64,000 nucleotides of DNA from Hydromicrobium sp964415365 (GTDB lineage: Bacteria; Actinomycetota; Humimicrobiia; Humimicrobiales; Humimicrobiaceae). Positions within the stretch are counted from its first letter, which is position 1, and each line of letters opens with the position of its first letter. This document shows, piece after piece, positions 16,851 through 25,658 of the stretch. The DNA lies in the NCBI GenBank assembly GCA_964415365.1, contig CAYPYW010000011.1:14597-78596 (forward strand), written 5' to 3'. The notes under the pieces were generated by a model. It worked only from the letters and a program-made list of their open reading frames with translations, was not told the DNA's origin and searched no databases. The position numbers and the translations under genes are program-made.

Positions 16851-17096
16851 TTGTAGCTCGTTAGCTCTAAAATTTCGTGATAAAAAATAAATTAATAGGC
16901 CAGGACGAGTTACTTAAGAAAACCATTTGAAGGCAAAGCGGGCATGGTTCCTCTTCTAAGAGGAGAGCGAAGCCTGAAACTGAGCAAGCTCTTTCTCGCT
17001 GGGTAAAAGCTTGCGTGTTTTTAAGATAACCCATCCTGGCCCTTAAAGTTTTACTTTTATCGCTATCACGGAATTTTTGATGCTTCCTTGTAGCTC
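16851..17096. repeat. 246-bp imperfect palindrome with 9-bp direct repeats (MITE-like or structured RNA)
   Basis: This fills most of the 386-bp gap between acsD and cooC. TTGTAGCTC occurs at both ends (16851-16859 and 17088-17096). Inside are inverted arms AAAATTTCGTGATA (16869-16882) and TATCACGGAATTTTT (17064-17078), then GGCCAGGA (16898-16905) pairing with TCCTGGCC (17034-17041), extended by about 15 mostly paired bases. The core holds smaller hairpins: TCCTCTT/AAGAGGA, GCAAGC/GCTTGC and AACCAT/ATGGTT. It has no reading frame with a ribosome site. It could be a small non-autonomous transposable element with target duplication, or a folded leader or small RNA of the acs operon. I match it to no known riboswitch. 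Confidence 0.55.
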
Positions 17097-17137
17097 AAAT
17101 TATACAAAAAAATTCTTGAAAAATACGTTCTCAAATG

Positions 17138-17893
17138 TCATATTTCAAGTTTTTCTATTAAACCCCTCACCTGTTTTAGAGCCAGGCTATCTCCAGGGAT
17201 ATCAAACACTGTTTTTTCACTGATATCCATTTCATAAATATTTTCATCAATATTTATAATCCCCAGTAGATCAAGACTTTCCCCCTCTATATATTTCTTA
17301 AGCCTATCATCTAACTTACCACCAACTCTGTTTACCACCAGAAATATTTTTTCCGCCCTGACGTTTACCTCCTTTGAAAGATCCCTTATCCTTGATGCCG
17401 TAAGAATTCCCTTCGGGGAAGGATCGGAAATTATGATTAGATAATTAACATCGCTGGTTGTTCTCCTGCTTAAATGTTCCATACCTGCTTCATTGTCCAT
17501 TACAATATAATCATAATTGTCCTGCAGGATATCTATATATTTTTTAAAGAGATTATTAGCGTAACAATAGCACCCCGGACCTTCTCCCCTGCCCATTACC
17601 AACAGGTCAAATCCTTTACCTTCAACCAATGCCTGATGTATATTCATCTCCACAAGCTGGTCCTTATAAATACCTCCCGCAAGGCGGGCTGCATTTTTCT
17701 TAAAATCTTCACGAATCATACCAACAGTACCAGAAACATTAACTCCCAGGATTTCATTAAGATTTGAGTTGGGATCAGCATCCAATGCCAGAACTGAACC
17801 TATTTTTTTCTCAACCAGGCTTCTAATAATAAGACCGGAAGCAGTAGTCTTGCCTGTACCGCCTTTTCCAGCCAGTGCAATTTTCACATTCAT
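17138..17893 (-). CDS. cooC: CO dehydrogenase nickel-insertion ATPase CooC
   Basis: A 251-residue MinD/ParA-like ATPase. The deviant Walker A loop is GKGGTGKTT at residues 9-17, LALDADPNSN follows at 36-45, and a C108-x-C110 pair lies in GRGEGPGCYCYAN. That pair is the dimer-interface metal site of CooC proteins. It uses ATP to help load nickel into the CODH C-cluster, here the product of acsA nearby. It lies 25 bp after the second RACo-like gene and is probably cotranscribed with it. Confidence 0.93.
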   Translation of the reverse strand: MNVKIALAGKGGTGKTTASGLIIRSLVEKKIGSVLALDADPNSNLNEILGVNVSGTVGMIREDFKKNAARLAGGIYKDQLVEMNIHQALVEGKGFDLLVMGRGEGPGCYCYANNLFKKYIDILQDNYDYIVMDNEAGMEHLSRRTTSDVNYLIIISDPSPKGILTASRIRDLSKEVNVRAEKIFLVVNRVGGKLDDRLKKYIEGESLDLLGIINIDENIYEMDISEKTVFDIPGDSLALKQVRGLIEKLEI

Positions 17894-17918
17894 CTACATC
17901 AACTTTCTTTTATTTAAC

Positions 17919-19862
17919 TTATCTCTTCAGCTTACTATCAAGTGAATAAAGACTCTCTTCTACAGACGGGAAATCTTTCATATCAGTATAAGGTAAAAAC
18001 AGGCCTGCCACATATCTATCCATAAATTTCATATTAACACTCAGCTCAATATAGGTAATATGATCTGCGATTTTCGAACTTTGCTTATATTTATTCTCTG
18101 AAAGCAGACTAAGATAAGCCCCTGTGACTGAGGTGTTCCCCATAAAAAAATATTTATTAACATTCACATCCGGAAGCATCCCAATGACCACCGCATTCTT
18201 GATATAAAGATGTCTCCCCAATCCTCCTGCTATATATATTTTTTCCAGATCATATACACTTAAATCGACTTCCTCCAGTAACGTTTTAATACCTGCATAG
18301 ATAGCAGCCTTTGCCCTTATTAAATTATCAATATCAACCTCACTTATATATATCTCTTCCCCGGTTGCGCTGTTCTTACCATCAACCAAAATATACTGGC
18401 AATCATTATCCACACACTTAAGATATTTATTTCCTATGTCTTTATTGAATTTACCTTTCCTGTCAATAACACCTTTAAGATACATTTCTCCAATCACATC
18501 AATCAACCCGGAACCACAAACACCTTTCGGTCTTCCTCCACCGATAACTTCGGTCCGGCATTTATATGTTTTTTGATCGATTGATACCTTTTCAATAGCA
18601 CCATCTATCGCTCTAATGCCACATTTTACTCCTCCACCTTCAAAAGCAGGTCCTGCAGAGCAGGAAGCTCCCATCATCCATTCAGAATTTCCCACTACCA
18701 GTTCGCCATTGGTGCCAAGATCCAAAAAAAGAGCCAATCCTTTTTCCCTGTGCATATTTGTTGCCAGTATACCTGATGTTATGTCTCCGCCAAGGTAACT
18801 GGCCACTCCCTGTATATTGTATACATAGGCATTCTTTATATGTTTTATACCAATTTCTTTTGCAGTGGAGCTTGAAAATTGATTGGCTACAGTAACATAA
18901 GGTTCCTCTCTTATATATCTGGGAGGGACACCGTAAAAAAGATGCATCATGGTGGAGTTTCCAGAAACCATCATAGAGACAATACTATCCGCATCTATAC
19001 TCGAACTAAACATCAATCTCCATATTAAGTTATTAATTGAATCCACTATCACTTCTCTTAATTTCTCAAGTCCACCCTTCTTGTTCGCATAAATTATCCG
19101 GTTAATAATATCCTCGCCAAATTTTATCTGAGGATTATATTCCGATTCAGAACCTATTATTTTCCCGTTTTCCAGATCTACAATGTACATAACCAGAGAT
19201 GTGGTCCCAATATCCAGAGCCAGTCCGTAGCTCTTTTTGCCTGCTTTACCCGGAGTAACGTCAATAAGTGTGCTATTCTCGTCATCTATGGTTACTGTAA
19301 TTTCCCAATTCTTCTCCCTTAAAACAAGGGGTAGCTTTCTGATTATATGAATTGGCACTACGCAATTTTTTATGTCTAAATTCTCCCTGATGCTTTTCTT
19401 CAGTCGGAATAAATCGCTGGTTCCATAACTGAGTGACGGCTTTTCAACAACTATAGTCTCCTTTTTTATCCAGGGTTTTATTTCAACAGATGAGAGTTCA
19501 TCCTTACTTATACCAGCATATACTTTGGACTGCATATCCGTAAATCTACCCTCTACTATTTTCGCCCTGACTTTTTGCTGCCGCGGGACCTCCACAACTA
19601 AATTACTCTCTATTTTTGATAAACATGAAAGAACGTAGCCCTCTTTTCCTTCTTTGGAGGATATAAACTTAGATTTTTTAGTATCTACTTTTCCTTCCTT
19701 TATCCGTACTTTACACCTGCCACAGGTTCCCACGCCTCCACAGGAAGAATCAATATGTATCCCGCTGTCAAGTATTGCCTGCTTTAGATTATAACCCGGA
19801 GTAATTTTTATGGATTTACCGCTGGGAACAAATTTTATTAAATATTCTTTTTGGCTGTTCAT
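17919..19862 (-). CDS. RACo-like corrinoid reductive activator, copy 2
   Basis: A 647-residue protein with an N-terminal 2Fe-2S ferredoxin (C41, C47, C50, C80) and a C-terminal ASKHA ATPase region (DUF4445). The latter contains ALDIGTTSLVMY, FLDLGTNGELVVG and IYIAGGLGRHLY segments. The role is ATP-driven reduction of oxidised corrinoid iron-sulfur protein. Its place next to cooC and the acs genes makes it the likelier activator of AcsCD, compared with the copy at 1.6-3.4 kb. It is the first gene of the minus-strand acs run. ATG 19862 is followed by MNSQKEYLIKF, a normal RACo N-terminus. Confidence 0.88.
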   Translation of the reverse strand: MNSQKEYLIKFVPSGKSIKITPGYNLKQAILDSGIHIDSSCGGVGTCGRCKVRIKEGKVDTKKSKFISSKEGKEGYVLSCLSKIESNLVVEVPRQQKVRAKIVEGRFTDMQSKVYAGISKDELSSVEIKPWIKKETIVVEKPSLSYGTSDLFRLKKSIRENLDIKNCVVPIHIIRKLPLVLREKNWEITVTIDDENSTLIDVTPGKAGKKSYGLALDIGTTSLVMYIVDLENGKIIGSESEYNPQIKFGEDIINRIIYANKKGGLEKLREVIVDSINNLIWRLMFSSSIDADSIVSMMVSGNSTMMHLFYGVPPRYIREEPYVTVANQFSSSTAKEIGIKHIKNAYVYNIQGVASYLGGDITSGILATNMHREKGLALFLDLGTNGELVVGNSEWMMGASCSAGPAFEGGGVKCGIRAIDGAIEKVSIDQKTYKCRTEVIGGGRPKGVCGSGLIDVIGEMYLKGVIDRKGKFNKDIGNKYLKCVDNDCQYILVDGKNSATGEEIYISEVDIDNLIRAKAAIYAGIKTLLEEVDLSVYDLEKIYIAGGLGRHLYIKNAVVIGMLPDVNVNKYFFMGNTSVTGAYLSLLSENKYKQSSKIADHITYIELSVNMKFMDRYVAGLFLPYTDMKDFPSVEESLYSLDSKLKR

Positions 19863-19964
19863 TATTAAAATCGTAACCTTTTAAACTGTAAGACACTATA
19901 TCATCAGGCAATGGAGTGAAATTTGAAACAGAAATTACCAATTCAAGAAATTATATTATATACA

Positions 19965-20013
19965 GATTTAAAAATCAAAATGGAAGGGCAACTCCCTAAG
20001 GCTGTCCTTCCAT
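19965..20013 (-). terminator. Rho-independent terminator after the lipoprotein gene
   Basis: On the minus strand ATGGAAGG (20006-20013) pairs with CCTTCCAT (19980-19987) around an 18-base loop that can pair further. TTTTGATTTTT follows. It lies about 85 bp past the lipoprotein stop and would separate that unit from the acs-side genes. Confidence 0.6.
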
Positions 20014-20096
20014 TCTCTTTGTCTTGTATTTTTCTTTTTTTATATAAATTTATGTACCCTGCATAGAATACTTTTAATTTTATTTACACAGTCACG

Positions 20097-20633
20097 CTAT
20101 ACTTCACTTACAGCAATAGATACTGTTGTTTCCTCGCCGGTATCTATAACCATAATCACTAAACTATAGGTGCCGTTACTGGCGGAAATGCTGGAGACGA
20201 CCTCACCTTCACTCTCGTTTGTAAATTCATTTTCGGTTTCCCAGCCCCCTAGCTTGCTTTTATACCAGTCAAATACTGTACTTCCCGGATCGCTGGTCAA
20301 TGCACTAACTGAAAAAGTTGTCTTTTCATCTTCTGTACCCTTCCAGGATGTTATAATTTCCATATCAGGATACACAGGAACTACATCTGGAAATCCATCG
20401 GGTAGTTCAGCTTTCTCTCCTATAGCAACTTCACCTTCATCTGTTTTTATGGAGGCTCCTTCTTCGCTTATTTCGACATCAGCCTCCCCGCCGCTTTCGC
20501 TCTCTATAACTTTTTCTATAGCTTCCTCGACAGCTTCTTCTGCAATTTTCTGTTTTACATTACATCCACTGGCAGAAAACAGCATAAAAATCGCCAGACT
20601 TATTATCACTGCCAGTACCATCATTTTTTTCAT
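20097..20633 (-). CDS. Predicted lipoprotein of unknown function
   Basis: A 178-residue protein starting at ATG 20633, chosen over a longer frame because AAGGAG lies six bases before it and a signal peptide begins there (MKKMMVLAVIISLAIFMLF). The signal ends in an SASGC lipobox. The acidic segment after it (EEAVEEAIEKVIESE) is repetitive and probably helical. The C-terminal half contains PVYPDMEII and VFDWYKSKLGGWE, reminiscent of small secreted proteins that pair a short YPD-like strand with a helix. I cannot name a function. It follows lepA and is probably membrane-anchored on the outer face. Confidence 0.7.
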   Translation of the reverse strand: MKKMMVLAVIISLAIFMLFSASGCNVKQKIAEEAVEEAIEKVIESESGGEADVEISEEGASIKTDEGEVAIGEKAELPDGFPDVVPVYPDMEIITSWKGTEDEKTTFSVSALTSDPGSTVFDWYKSKLGGWETENEFTNESEGEVVSSISASNGTYSLVIMVIDTGEETTVSIAVSEV

Positions 20634-20779
20634 TTTAGACTCCTTACTACTCTCAGCATTTATAGTTATTTTAGCGTCTATCATTTTACTAAAATAACAC
20701 TTTTTATAAAACACAAAACTTAAGACAGCAAAAAATCAACTGAAGGAAATTATTTAAACTAATAAGTACTTTTCTTACG

Positions 20780-22591
20780 CTATTTTTTAACGTCCAATTT
20801 ATAAAAACTCATAAAAGCCTCTGCCGGTATTTCTACTTTACCGATTCTTTTCATTTTTTTCTTACCCATTTTTTGCTTTTCAAGCACTTTTCTCTTCCTG
20901 GTTATGTCCCCACCATAAAGTCCGGCGGTAACGTCTTTCCTGTATGGAGCTACCCTCTCCTTGGCAATGACTCTACTCCCGATTGCAGCCTGTATTGATA
21001 CTTCAAAGTTCTGTCTTGGTATTAATTTCCTCAGTTTCTCGGTCATTTCCCTGCCCGTATGATAGGCCTTTTCTTTATGAATTATGGTAGACAACTCATC
21101 GACTTTCTCTCCTGCTACTAATATATCCAATTTGGCCAGGTCGGAAGATCTGTACTCCAGAAGCTCATAATCCAACGAGGCAAATCCGGAAGTTATCGAT
21201 TTTAACAGGTTAAAAAAATCCACAATTATTTCAGAAAGCGGCATAGCATATTTAACCTCCACTCTTTCCGGTGAAATATACTGCATATCTTTGAAATTAC
21301 CTCTTTTCTGATTCGCCAGTTCCATTACATCACCAATATAATCTTTTGGAGTAATTATAGTGGCTTCCACATATGGTTCCTCTATTTTTAATATTTTCTC
21401 CTGGGGTGGGAAATCAGAAGGTCTTTTTACTTCAATTATCGAATTATCACTTCTTGTTATTCTATAAGCCACATTAGGCGCTGATGTCACCAGTTTCAGC
21501 CCATATTCCCTTTCAAGCCTTTCTCTGACAATCTCCATGTGAAGCAGTCCCAGAAACCCACATCTGAAACCAAAACCCAGTGCGCCGGACACTTCAGGGA
21601 CAAAATCCAGCGAAGAATCATTCAGTGAAAGTTTGCCCAGAGCATCTCTTAAATTTTCATAGTCTCCCCCCTCTATGGGGAAAAGTCCTGAGTAAACCAT
21701 AGACTTTGGTTTCTTATATCCAGGCAGGCTTTTTTCTGCAGGATCTTTTAAAGCAGTTATAGTATCGCCTACTATTATATTTCCCACCTCTTTAATCCCG
21801 GTAATAATATATCCTACTTCGCCTGCAGTCAGCACTTCCTTTTTTATCATATCAGGACCAAATATTCCTACTTCTTCGACTTCACTTGTGATATTCTCTC
21901 CCATGAATTTAATTCTGCTGCTTTTACTTATAGAGCCGTTCACAACTCTTATAAGAACTACTATTCCTCTGTAAGAATTATATTGGGAATCAAAGATTAA
22001 TGCCTGAAGCGGGCTTTCAGGGTTCCCGTCAGGATGTGGTATATCAGTTACTATCCTTTCAAGTATTTCCCTGACTCCAGAACCTGTCTTTGCGCTTACC
22101 TTAAGTATTTTATCTTCTTTTACACCAAGCACGCTACCCAGCTCCATGGTGACTTCATCAATTCTTGCGCTCTTCAGATCAATCTTATTGATAACCGGGA
22201 TAATTTCCAGGTTATTATTAATTGCCATATAAACATTAGCCAGAGTTTGCGCCTGTATGCCCTGGGTAGCATCAACAACGAGTATCGCCCCCTCACAGGC
22301 AGCCAGGCTTCTGGAAACCTCATAACTAAAATCAACATGACCGGGTGTATCAATTAAATTAAAAACATACTGCCTGCCATCTGATCTACTTTTGTAAAGA
22401 ACCCTTACCGAATGCGCCTTTATGGTAATACCACGCTCCCTTTCAAGTTCCATATCATCCAGGAATTGATCCAGCATCTCTCTCCGGCTCACAGTCTCGG
22501 TTATTTCTAAAATTCTATCAGCCAGCGTAGACTTTCCATGGTCAATATGAGCGATTATTGAAAGATTTCTGATTAGTTTACTGTCCATCAT
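20780..22591 (-). CDS. lepA: Elongation factor 4 (back-translocating GTPase LepA)
   Basis: A 603-residue GTPase of standard LepA length. G1 is AHIDHGKST near residues 13-21, then ERERGITIKA, DTPGHVDF and NKIDLK. EF-G-like domains II, III and V follow, and the C-terminal LepA-specific domain ends in GKKKMKRIGKVEIPAEAF. It acts on stalled or mis-translocated ribosomes. It lies 33 bp after murJ; the rpsT-lepA neighbourhood is as in Actinobacteria. Confidence 0.97.
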   Translation of the reverse strand: MMDSKLIRNLSIIAHIDHGKSTLADRILEITETVSRREMLDQFLDDMELERERGITIKAHSVRVLYKSRSDGRQYVFNLIDTPGHVDFSYEVSRSLAACEGAILVVDATQGIQAQTLANVYMAINNNLEIIPVINKIDLKSARIDEVTMELGSVLGVKEDKILKVSAKTGSGVREILERIVTDIPHPDGNPESPLQALIFDSQYNSYRGIVVLIRVVNGSISKSSRIKFMGENITSEVEEVGIFGPDMIKKEVLTAGEVGYIITGIKEVGNIIVGDTITALKDPAEKSLPGYKKPKSMVYSGLFPIEGGDYENLRDALGKLSLNDSSLDFVPEVSGALGFGFRCGFLGLLHMEIVRERLEREYGLKLVTSAPNVAYRITRSDNSIIEVKRPSDFPPQEKILKIEEPYVEATIITPKDYIGDVMELANQKRGNFKDMQYISPERVEVKYAMPLSEIIVDFFNLLKSITSGFASLDYELLEYRSSDLAKLDILVAGEKVDELSTIIHKEKAYHTGREMTEKLRKLIPRQNFEVSIQAAIGSRVIAKERVAPYRKDVTAGLYGGDITRKRKVLEKQKMGKKKMKRIGKVEIPAEAFMSFYKLDVKK

Positions 22592-22624
22592 AGTTTATAA
22601 AATAACCCTTTATAAAAACGACAA

Positions 22625-24199
22625 TTAACCATTTCTCCTGAATTTCTTAAATAATCCAAATACAAACTTTACCTCTTCCATTCTAAACAGAACAGTGCAG
22701 GCTATATAGATACCCGCTCCGACAAAAATTACCAAAAACAAAAGCAGGATGAGAGGCCACAAACCCCGGTAAGCAAAATTTCCCAACCACTTCCATAAAA
22801 AATATAACACAGCACTCATTACAATTGCCGCGGCAAAAATTTTTCCGTATGATATAAATATTCTTCTTCCCCCAAAATTTCCTACTTTTTTCCTGAGTAT
22901 GACAATCAGGATTACCACATTACACAACGCAACCAGGGAAGTGGACAAGGCCAGCCCGCCAACACCTATAAACTTTATAAAAACCCAGTCAAGAATCAGA
23001 TTGACAATAATAGAAAGGCCCGCTACCTTAAGTGGGGTCTTTACATTTTTAAATGCGTAAAAAATACGGTTAAGAATCATAAGCAGCCCAAAAAATATAA
23101 GACCAAGACTGTGAAAGAGCAGAATGTATGCCACTTTTTCTGTATCTCCCGGACTGAAATTATAACGCTCAAATAATAATTTTATTATAGGATAGCTTAG
23201 AATCATTAGCCCCGCAGTTGCCGGAATCATTACATATCCAATTTCCCTTACTCCCAGAGAAAAACTTTCCTTTATCCCTTTGATATCACCTCCTGCTGCC
23301 TGGCGGGATATCAACGGATATAACACAGTTACTATCGCAACTGAAAATACCCCCAGCGGCAAATTGGCAACTCTCCACGATAATGTCAGAGCAGTAGTAT
23401 TTCCCCCTCCCAGATTCAATGCAAAGAAATTATCCACACTATTATTGAGATGGACTGCGCCCAGGCTCAAAAGGATGGGAAACATAAGTGAGAAGATCTC
23501 TCTGACTGCTTTATGCTTAAAATCAATCATAAATCTGTATTTTAATGGCGAGACTCTAAGCTGTGGTAACTGCACCAGGAGATACATAAGCGAGCCAACC
23601 ATTATACCTATGGCCATACTGTATATTCCGAGCCGCCTGAAAAATAAGACAACAAAAATAACCGTAACTAAATTCAGCACGAAAGGAGCAAGAGAAGGGA
23701 TGGTGAAAATATTATGCGAGTTTAATATGCCAGTAACCAGACCGGCTAATGACATCAGAACAAGAGAGAATATCATAATTCTATTCATAACCATAAACTT
23801 GTATACATCCATCTGATTATTGGCAATCTTTGAAAGGAGAACACCTATTTCAGGAGATAGAATGAATATGATAGCAGAGATAATAAGAAACACCACAACC
23901 ATAATGTTTAAAACAGAATTAACGAATATTCTTAAATCGTCCTTCTTATTCTTCTTTAAATATGTCGAGTAAATGGGGATAAATGCCGCAATTATGAGAC
24001 TTTCAGCAAAAAGTACTCTGAAAAGATTCGGGATAAAATTTGCCCAGGTAAAAGCATCCGTATCATAGGTCATGCCAAAATAACCAGTCATTATCTGATC
24101 CCTTACAAGCCCGGAAATCTTTGACAACAGAATAGCCAGAACTACCAGGAATGTAGCATTAAAAATTCTTCTTCTTGACAGTAGATAATCTTCATCCAT
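22625..24199 (-). CDS. murJ: Lipid II flippase MurJ (MviN family)
   Basis: A 524-residue multi-pass membrane protein with about 14 hydrophobic helices, of MOP-superfamily MurJ type. The start LSKISGLVRDQIMTGYFG and the YTWANFIPNLFR-like segment (here FTWANFIPNLFRVLFAE) are the usual MurJ/MviN signatures. It moves lipid II across the inner membrane for peptidoglycan synthesis. Although murJ is found near rpsT in many bacteria, here it lies between rpsT (divergent) and lepA. Confidence 0.93.
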   Translation of the reverse strand: MDEDYLLSRRRIFNATFLVVLAILLSKISGLVRDQIMTGYFGMTYDTDAFTWANFIPNLFRVLFAESLIIAAFIPIYSTYLKKNKKDDLRIFVNSVLNIMVVVFLIISAIIFILSPEIGVLLSKIANNQMDVYKFMVMNRIMIFSLVLMSLAGLVTGILNSHNIFTIPSLAPFVLNLVTVIFVVLFFRRLGIYSMAIGIMVGSLMYLLVQLPQLRVSPLKYRFMIDFKHKAVREIFSLMFPILLSLGAVHLNNSVDNFFALNLGGGNTTALTLSWRVANLPLGVFSVAIVTVLYPLISRQAAGGDIKGIKESFSLGVREIGYVMIPATAGLMILSYPIIKLLFERYNFSPGDTEKVAYILLFHSLGLIFFGLLMILNRIFYAFKNVKTPLKVAGLSIIVNLILDWVFIKFIGVGGLALSTSLVALCNVVILIVILRKKVGNFGGRRIFISYGKIFAAAIVMSAVLYFLWKWLGNFAYRGLWPLILLLFLVIFVGAGIYIACTVLFRMEEVKFVFGLFKKFRRNG

Positions 24200-24341
24200 G
24201 ACTATATTATATTACAGATGTTATTAAAAAAGGTATTATATCACTTATATTAGCCTGGCAATAAATATTTTTATTTATTTAAAAAAATGCTAAAATGTAC
24301 ACTCGTTTAAAATTGATAGCTACCGGAGAGGAAATAAATAG

Positions 24342-24611
24342 ATGCCAAACATAAAATCACAGGAAAAAAGAGACAGACAGAATATTAAAAGAAGAGCTAA
24401 AAACAGGTCACTTAAAACCAGAATAAAAACCGATCAAAAAAAGCTTGCAGAAGCTGTAAATAGTAAAAATATGGAAGAGGCTGCAAAAAGTTTCAGTATG
24501 CTCTCAAAGCATTTGGACAAGGCAGTAAAGAAAAATGCAGTCCATAAGAATTTTTCGGCAAATAAAAAATCTAAAGCGGCAAAATTAGTTAACTCAATTA
24601 AAAAATCTTAA
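24342..24611 (+). CDS. rpsT: 30S ribosomal protein S20
   Basis: An 89-residue, very basic, helical protein beginning MPNIKSQEKRDRQNIKRRAKN, the S20 signature, with ANKKSKAAKLVNSIKK at the end. It binds 16S rRNA. A GGAGAGGAAA ribosome site lies before ATG 24342. A TAAAAT hexamer about 50 bp upstream may be its -10 box. Its last four bases overlap the end of holA on the other strand. Confidence 0.95.
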   Translation: MPNIKSQEKRDRQNIKRRAKNRSLKTRIKTDQKKLAEAVNSKNMEEAAKSFSMLSKHLDKAVKKNAVHKNFSANKKSKAAKLVNSIKKS

Positions 24612-25633
24612 ATATCTATAATTTCTGAAATCAACTTTTTGGCCAGATTTTTATCCTCAATACTATTGGTTCTAAAACTGATGTCATACTCATTTAATAT
24701 CTCGAAGATCTTAAGTATTTCAGACTCCGTGTAATTATCGCTAAACTTAATATATTTGCTCACCAGCTTGCCAACGAAATAAGGAGGAACCTTTATATTA
24801 TTTTCAATATAGTCTGTTACCGATGATTTGCTATTTCCCGATTTAATATATAAAAAACATTTAAACATCCTGTAAATCAACGTTACCAGTCCAATCAAGT
24901 TCTGTCCTTCATCCAGCACAGATCTTAACGCCTTCAGGCTATTGTCTTTGTCTCTTTTGCCGATATAATCCACCAGATCAAATATTTTTAATGAGTAAAT
25001 ACGGTTTACCAGAGATCTTACAATATCCTCATCGATTGTTTTTTTTGCTTCCGAACTTATATAATTATAAAGTTTTTCATATTCTTTATTTAATAAACTT
25101 AAATCCAGATTTACATTTTCTATTAAAAGCGATGCTGCTCCCTCAGTAAATTCTATTCCGTCGGATTGGGACTTTTCTTCAAGCCATTTTCTCAAACTAC
25201 TACTTAAAGGCGCCTTTAACTGTCTGACTTTTCCTGCTTTTTTGACTGCATCCAGTAGTGCAGGACTAAATTTCTGTTTTAAAGCAGTGATAATGAAAAC
25301 TATATTTTCGCTGGCACTGGTGCCTGTCGATATTAAACCTATTATTTTTTTCTGCAGACTTAGAGGTACTTTCTCAATATATTTAATTACCACTATTTTT
25401 TTAGTGGAAAATAAAGAGGGAGTACTTATATAGTTAGTAAATTCCTCCTCATCAATTTCTTCCGTTCCACTAAATGTCTTGAAGTCTGTATCGAAATTAA
25501 TCTTTCCTCTAAGGAAACTTTTTACACTATCAATCGTACCTTCCAATACCGAATCACTGGGACTGATATATAAATAACAGGACGAAAGTTTCCCTAATTT
25601 CAAAGATTCTTTTTTTGAATTATCTGTTTTCAT
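24608..25633 (-). CDS. holA: DNA polymerase III delta subunit
   Basis: A 341-residue protein with the HolA layout: N-terminal SSCYLYISPSDSVLEGTIDSV, a degenerate AAA+ domain, and the C-terminal collar region ending in KNLAKKLISEIIDI. It is the clamp-loader subunit that opens the sliding clamp. Sequence conservation is low, as is usual for this subunit, but the position between comEC and rpsT is the conserved one and supports the call. Confidence 0.85.
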   Translation of the reverse strand: MKTDNSKKESLKLGKLSSCYLYISPSDSVLEGTIDSVKSFLRGKINFDTDFKTFSGTEEIDEEEFTNYISTPSLFSTKKIVVIKYIEKVPLSLQKKIIGLISTGTSASENIVFIITALKQKFSPALLDAVKKAGKVRQLKAPLSSSLRKWLEEKSQSDGIEFTEGAASLLIENVNLDLSLLNKEYEKLYNYISSEAKKTIDEDIVRSLVNRIYSLKIFDLVDYIGKRDKDNSLKALRSVLDEGQNLIGLVTLIYRMFKCFLYIKSGNSKSSVTDYIENNIKVPPYFVGKLVSKYIKFSDNYTESEILKIFEILNEYDISFRTNSIEDKNLAKKLISEIIDI

Positions 25634-25658
25634 ACCCCATCATACATTGTCTCATTTT

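Noticed and set aside
16898..17041. Cobalamin, THF, SAM or T-box riboswitch in the acsD upstream region
   Set aside because: I looked for a B12 box, the THF aptamer core and the T-box AGGGTGGNACCGCG sequence and found none; kept only as an unnamed palindromic or structured element.
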